A stretch of DNA of 64,000 nucleotides from Microbacterium luteolum. GTDB taxonomy: Bacteria; Actinomycetota; Actinomycetes; Actinomycetales; Microbacteriaceae. Below are positions 61,500-64,000 of the stretch, piece after piece. The translations under genes and the position numbers were made by a program. The notes under the pieces are model-generated. The model was not told where the DNA came from. It saw only the letters and a list, made by a program, of their open reading frames with translations, and did no database searches. Every line of letters starts with the position of its first letter. Positions within the stretch are counted from its first letter, which is position 1. The stretch covers positions 1,648,950 to 1,712,949 of the forward strand of contig NZ_BAAAUN010000001.1 in the NCBI RefSeq assembly GCF_039533965.1. Direction: 5' to 3'.

Positions 61500-62537
61500 T
61501 CACTTACCCGCGCGCCTCAGGTTAGCTCGTCCGATCACTTGCGCCTCTGCATTTCGCTCCGCACGAAGACCGGAAAAGCTGAGCCGTTCACTTTCGTCTT
61601 CCATGGCTCGTATCGCGGCGATCTGGACAAGCTCGACGGCATCGCCGATCCTTCCGCCGCTCAGCTCATACAGGAGGTCCGCATCGCCCACGATCGCGCC
61701 CGGCTTCTGTCGCAGGAGGCCTGTGTTCTCCTCAAGCGCTTCGAGAAAGCTGGTCCACTCGTCTCGTTGGTTCTGAGTTCGATTCAAGTAGGGCTCTAGG
61801 ACGACAGCGCGGAAACGCGCCGTCACTTGCTCCGCTCGTGGACCATTTAGGAGGTTGCCCACACCATCGTCCGTGCCGACGTACAGAAACGTTGCGGGAC
61901 ACTTCTCGGAGAGCTGCTTGAGATAGTCGGTGCTGTCTTGGTTGCCGATGCGTTCCTTGCCCAGGTTGTGAATCTCATCGATGATGACCAACTCAGTTCG
62001 TGAGTTGATCACGGACGTCGCGAGGGAGTTCATCAGTTCTGGTGCGGATGCGCGAGGGCGGTAGGGAACGCCTATGAAATGCAGCATCTCACCGAGAAGA
62101 GCCTTGGGGGTGCAGTCACTGGGCGCGCACACGTAAATGATAGGGACCGACGCTCTCGGCGCGCTCTTGCGCTGAAGCCGTTGCAGGTGGAACTCCTTCG
62201 CGAGATTGGTTGAGGTGGTTGTCTTCCCGCTGTTTGGTGCGCCAGCGACGATGAGCCCGAACTTTCCGCTTCTCTTGTAGGCGTTCAGCCGCACCCGCTC
62301 GTAGAGGAGGCGCGAAATTTCACGTACCTGTGGCGTGAGGACGATCCGCCCGTTGAGCATGAAGTTCAATCGGGCCCAGCTGTAGTCGGATCGCTCGCGG
62401 TCCGAAAGTTCCGCGTACTGCTTGGAGTCCATCCGAGGCGGCTTCAGAATGCGTTCGCCGACGAAGTCGAGCCAGCCTTCCTTGGTCTTCCAGTTCGCCC
62501 GGCCGAGCATCTCCGGATAGATGTCGAGTTCAATCAT
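61500..62537 (-). CDS. tniB: TniB/TnsC-like AAA transposition ATPase
   Basis: The 345-residue ATPase (ATG at 62537, overlapping the transposase gene by 8 bp) has Walker A GAPNSGKTT (about 96-104), Walker B LVIIDEIHNLG (about 180) and a sensor/arginine region TARFRAVVLEP. TniB proteins polymerise on target DNA and recruit the DDE transposase. The N-terminal 85 residues are specific to this group and likely bind the transposase. Confidence 0.92.
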   Translation of the reverse strand: MIELDIYPEMLGRANWKTKEGWLDFVGERILKPPRMDSKQYAELSDRERSDYSWARLNFMLNGRIVLTPQVREISRLLYERVRLNAYKRSGKFGLIVAGAPNSGKTTTSTNLAKEFHLQRLQRKSAPRASVPIIYVCAPSDCTPKALLGEMLHFIGVPYRPRASAPELMNSLATSVINSRTELVIIDEIHNLGKERIGNQDSTDYLKQLSEKCPATFLYVGTDDGVGNLLNGPRAEQVTARFRAVVLEPYLNRTQNQRDEWTSFLEALEENTGLLRQKPGAIVGDADLLYELSGGRIGDAVELVQIAAIRAMEDESERLSFSGLRAERNAEAQVIGRANLRRAGK

Positions 62538-64000
62538 CAATCCGACCCTTCATGTCGTCGCCGCTGATGCCCGAAAACCCGCCTGCTGCCTCCCACAGAT
62601 CCTCGTCGTCCACGGTGCCTCCGAGGTATTGAATAGCGCCTGTCCTTCGGTATAGCTCCGGCTCGTCGGGCTCGCCCTCAACCGCGTTTGGGTCCGCGCC
62701 GGCGTCATCCAGGTCGATTGGCTCGGGTTCGCCGTATCTCCCTTTCCACAGGCCTTCTTGAAGAAGCAACGCGAGCTCCGAAGCGCGGGAATCGTCTTGC
62801 TGGCCCGAATCGCTGGACCTTATCGACCGTCGAAGATCTTCGCCGAAAGGGGTACGGCCGACGGTGGTTCGCCACGTGAGAGGAACGAGCTCATCGTCGT
62901 GCTCGAGCCACACGGTGAACAGGTTGAAGCGGTCCCGTCTGATTCGCCATTGGCGACCGCCGTCTCGATCGATCGACTTTCGAATTTCCCCAAGGCGGCG
63001 AGAGGAGTAGATCCGGTGGCCGATGGTGAACCCGTAGGCCTGGAGCGTGCGGGTCTCCGCGGGGAGAAGCCGTATGTAGTCATCTGCACCGAACGGCACG
63101 TGCACCTCGGGCATGATGCGCCGATAATGCTCGAACATCTCGTTGGGTGTCAGTTTGCGGGCGGGGCGGATCGGATCGCGCAGACCGCTGTGCGGGCGGT
63201 TTTGCCACCAGATGCTGATCCAGTCGTCGAGCAGCTCTTGGAGCTGGACGAGCGTCGGGGCAAACTCCGCCACAACCTCGCGCCCTCGATGCTCCACGTT
63301 ACGCCCGGTGTAAGTGCGGAAATGCTGCGCGAACTGGGCTGCGATGGTCTTGAAGGTGCGCTCGACATGAGACTTGTCCGTTGGCGTGTACACCGCGGAG
63401 TTGATGATGCTGATCTCCAGACGCTCGCATGCTTCACGAAATGCCTTGGAAACGAAGATCTTGCCGTTGTCCGTTGTGATGGTCGAGGGGCGAATGTAGG
63501 GCTGCCGACGACGAAAGTCGTCGAGCTCCTCCTCGGGGATCCGTCCGGCCGCGGCCCAGGCCGATGCAACAAGCTCACGTGTTTCATGCGTGCCCGGGGG
63601 GCGCAGACCGTAGGGGACCAGCGCGCGCGCGAGGACAAGAGCAAGCATCTCTGTGGTCGTTCCATCAAGGCACACCACCGCAGAGATGATGCTCCGCGTC
63701 GCGACGTCGAGCATGATCGTGAGTTCGGCCCGCGCGAGTTTTCCGTCGTCGAGACGTACCTGAAGGTCGAGCGGAGTGGTATCGATCTGGACATGGTCAC
63801 CGGGTGCCCACTCGCCGTGCTGCTCGTACTCTCGATCGGGCCGGTTCGCGAGAGATCTGCGTGTCTTCGCAGAACCAGTGAGGTGCTTCGATGCCGGCAT
63901 CTCGGCGATCCATCGTGCAATGCTCTTCTCGGTTGGCACGACCAGGGTGGGGTCGTCCGGGTAACGATCATGCAGGATCCACACCACGCGCTTTGCGAGT
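62530..64000 (-). CDS. tniA: TniA/TnsB-like DDE transposase (5' end beyond the window)
   Basis: At least 489 residues are visible; the reading frame continues past position 64000, so the N-terminal DNA-binding part is missing. The integrase core shows the catalytic triad: Asp in HVQIDTTPL, Asp in TITTDNGKIF and Glu in KSHVERTFKTI. The Mu-transposase-like C-terminal domain follows (KLTPNEMFEHYRRIMPEV). It is the DDE enzyme that cuts and joins element ends. Confidence 0.92.
   Translation of the reverse strand, partial: LAKRVVWILHDRYPDDPTLVVPTEKSIARWIAEMPASKHLTGSAKTRRSLANRPDREYEQHGEWAPGDHVQIDTTPLDLQVRLDDGKLARAELTIMLDVATRSIISAVVCLDGTTTEMLALVLARALVPYGLRPPGTHETRELVASAWAAAGRIPEEELDDFRRRQPYIRPSTITTDNGKIFVSKAFREACERLEISIINSAVYTPTDKSHVERTFKTIAAQFAQHFRTYTGRNVEHRGREVVAEFAPTLVQLQELLDDWISIWWQNRPHSGLRDPIRPARKLTPNEMFEHYRRIMPEVHVPFGADDYIRLLPAETRTLQAYGFTIGHRIYSSRRLGEIRKSIDRDGGRQWRIRRDRFNLFTVWLEHDDELVPLTWRTTVGRTPFGEDLRRSIRSSDSGQQDDSRASELALLLQEGLWKGRYGEPEPIDLDDAGADPNAVEGEPDEPELYRRTGAIQYLGGTVDDEDLWEAAGGFSGISGDDMKGRIDD

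Larger units (their letters stand above)
60416..64000 (-). mobile_element. TniA/TniB/TniQ transposition module (Tn5053/Tn7-like), right end outside the window
   Basis: Three genes in the order transposase, AAA ATPase and TniQ run leftward from the window edge. Terminal inverted repeats would lie beyond position 64000 and somewhere left of 60.4 kb; neither is identified. The XRE and two unknown genes at 58.9-60.3 kb are possible cargo. Confidence 0.75.

Overview
The window is high-GC DNA with short intergenic gaps, many ATGA stop/start overlaps and strong purine-rich ribosome binding sites. Content fits an actinobacterium of the Microbacteriaceae, probably Microbacterium or a close relative. 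Clues are the ArsR-ArsC fusion with a low-molecular-weight-phosphatase arsenate reductase, an Arr rifampin ADP-ribosyltransferase, a cysteine-free ribosomal protein L36 behind a Zur-like box, CUT1 and Liv-type ABC importers, and many small actinobacterial membrane proteins. The genus is inferred from gene content, not computed.

Layout. 0-3.8 kb: arsenic resistance genes (arsC, arsR-arsC fusion, FAD oxidoreductase, a second arsR) and a CHY zinc-finger gene. No arsenite efflux pump is visible; it may lie left of the window. 3.8-25.4 kb: ordinary chromosomal genes. These include regulators paired divergently with oxidoreductases (TetR/VOC, XRE-MmyB/SDR, XRE-MmyB/alcohol dehydrogenase), a fatty acid desaturase, a nuclease, the Zur-controlled L36/CobW-like pair, a sigma/membrane-anchored partner pair, arr, a tandem GNAT, a DUF389 protein, a two-component system and an APH-type kinase. 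25.4-35.6 kb: an accessory island with more relaxed codon use. It starts next to a probable insertion-sequence relic (two 17-bp direct repeats). It carries a Ser/Thr kinase-SF1 helicase fusion coupled to a phospholipase-D protein (matching the Mokosh type I antiphage architecture), an OLD-family ATPase-TOPRIM nuclease, and three small genes including a HAD-like phosphatase.

35.6-45.5 kb: the most unusual locus. One leftward transcription unit runs LacI regulator, two CUT1 sugar permeases, a solute-binding lipoprotein, three ADP-ribosylglycohydrolase (DraG-like) genes, a PfkB/ribokinase and a fourth ADP-ribosylglycohydrolase. I infer a catabolic pathway that imports a ribosyl or ADP-ribosyl compound, cleaves its glycosidic bond and phosphorylates the released sugar. 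One of the four hydrolases has lost the recognisable metal-binding aspartates. A LacI-type palindrome sits just downstream of a strong promoter in front of the regulator gene.

45.7-58.7 kb: a second catabolic region. It has a GAF-PucR regulator, a complete Liv-type ABC importer (livGFHMK order), a secreted PHB-depolymerase-like esterase, and a convergent leftward set made of an alcohol dehydrogenase, two alpha/beta hydrolases and an MHS-family transporter. 58.9-64.0 kb: a mobile region with a TniA/TniB/TniQ transposition module running off the right edge, an XRE regulator behind an inverted-repeat operator, and two small coupled genes of unknown function. No rRNA, tRNA or CRISPR array was recognised.
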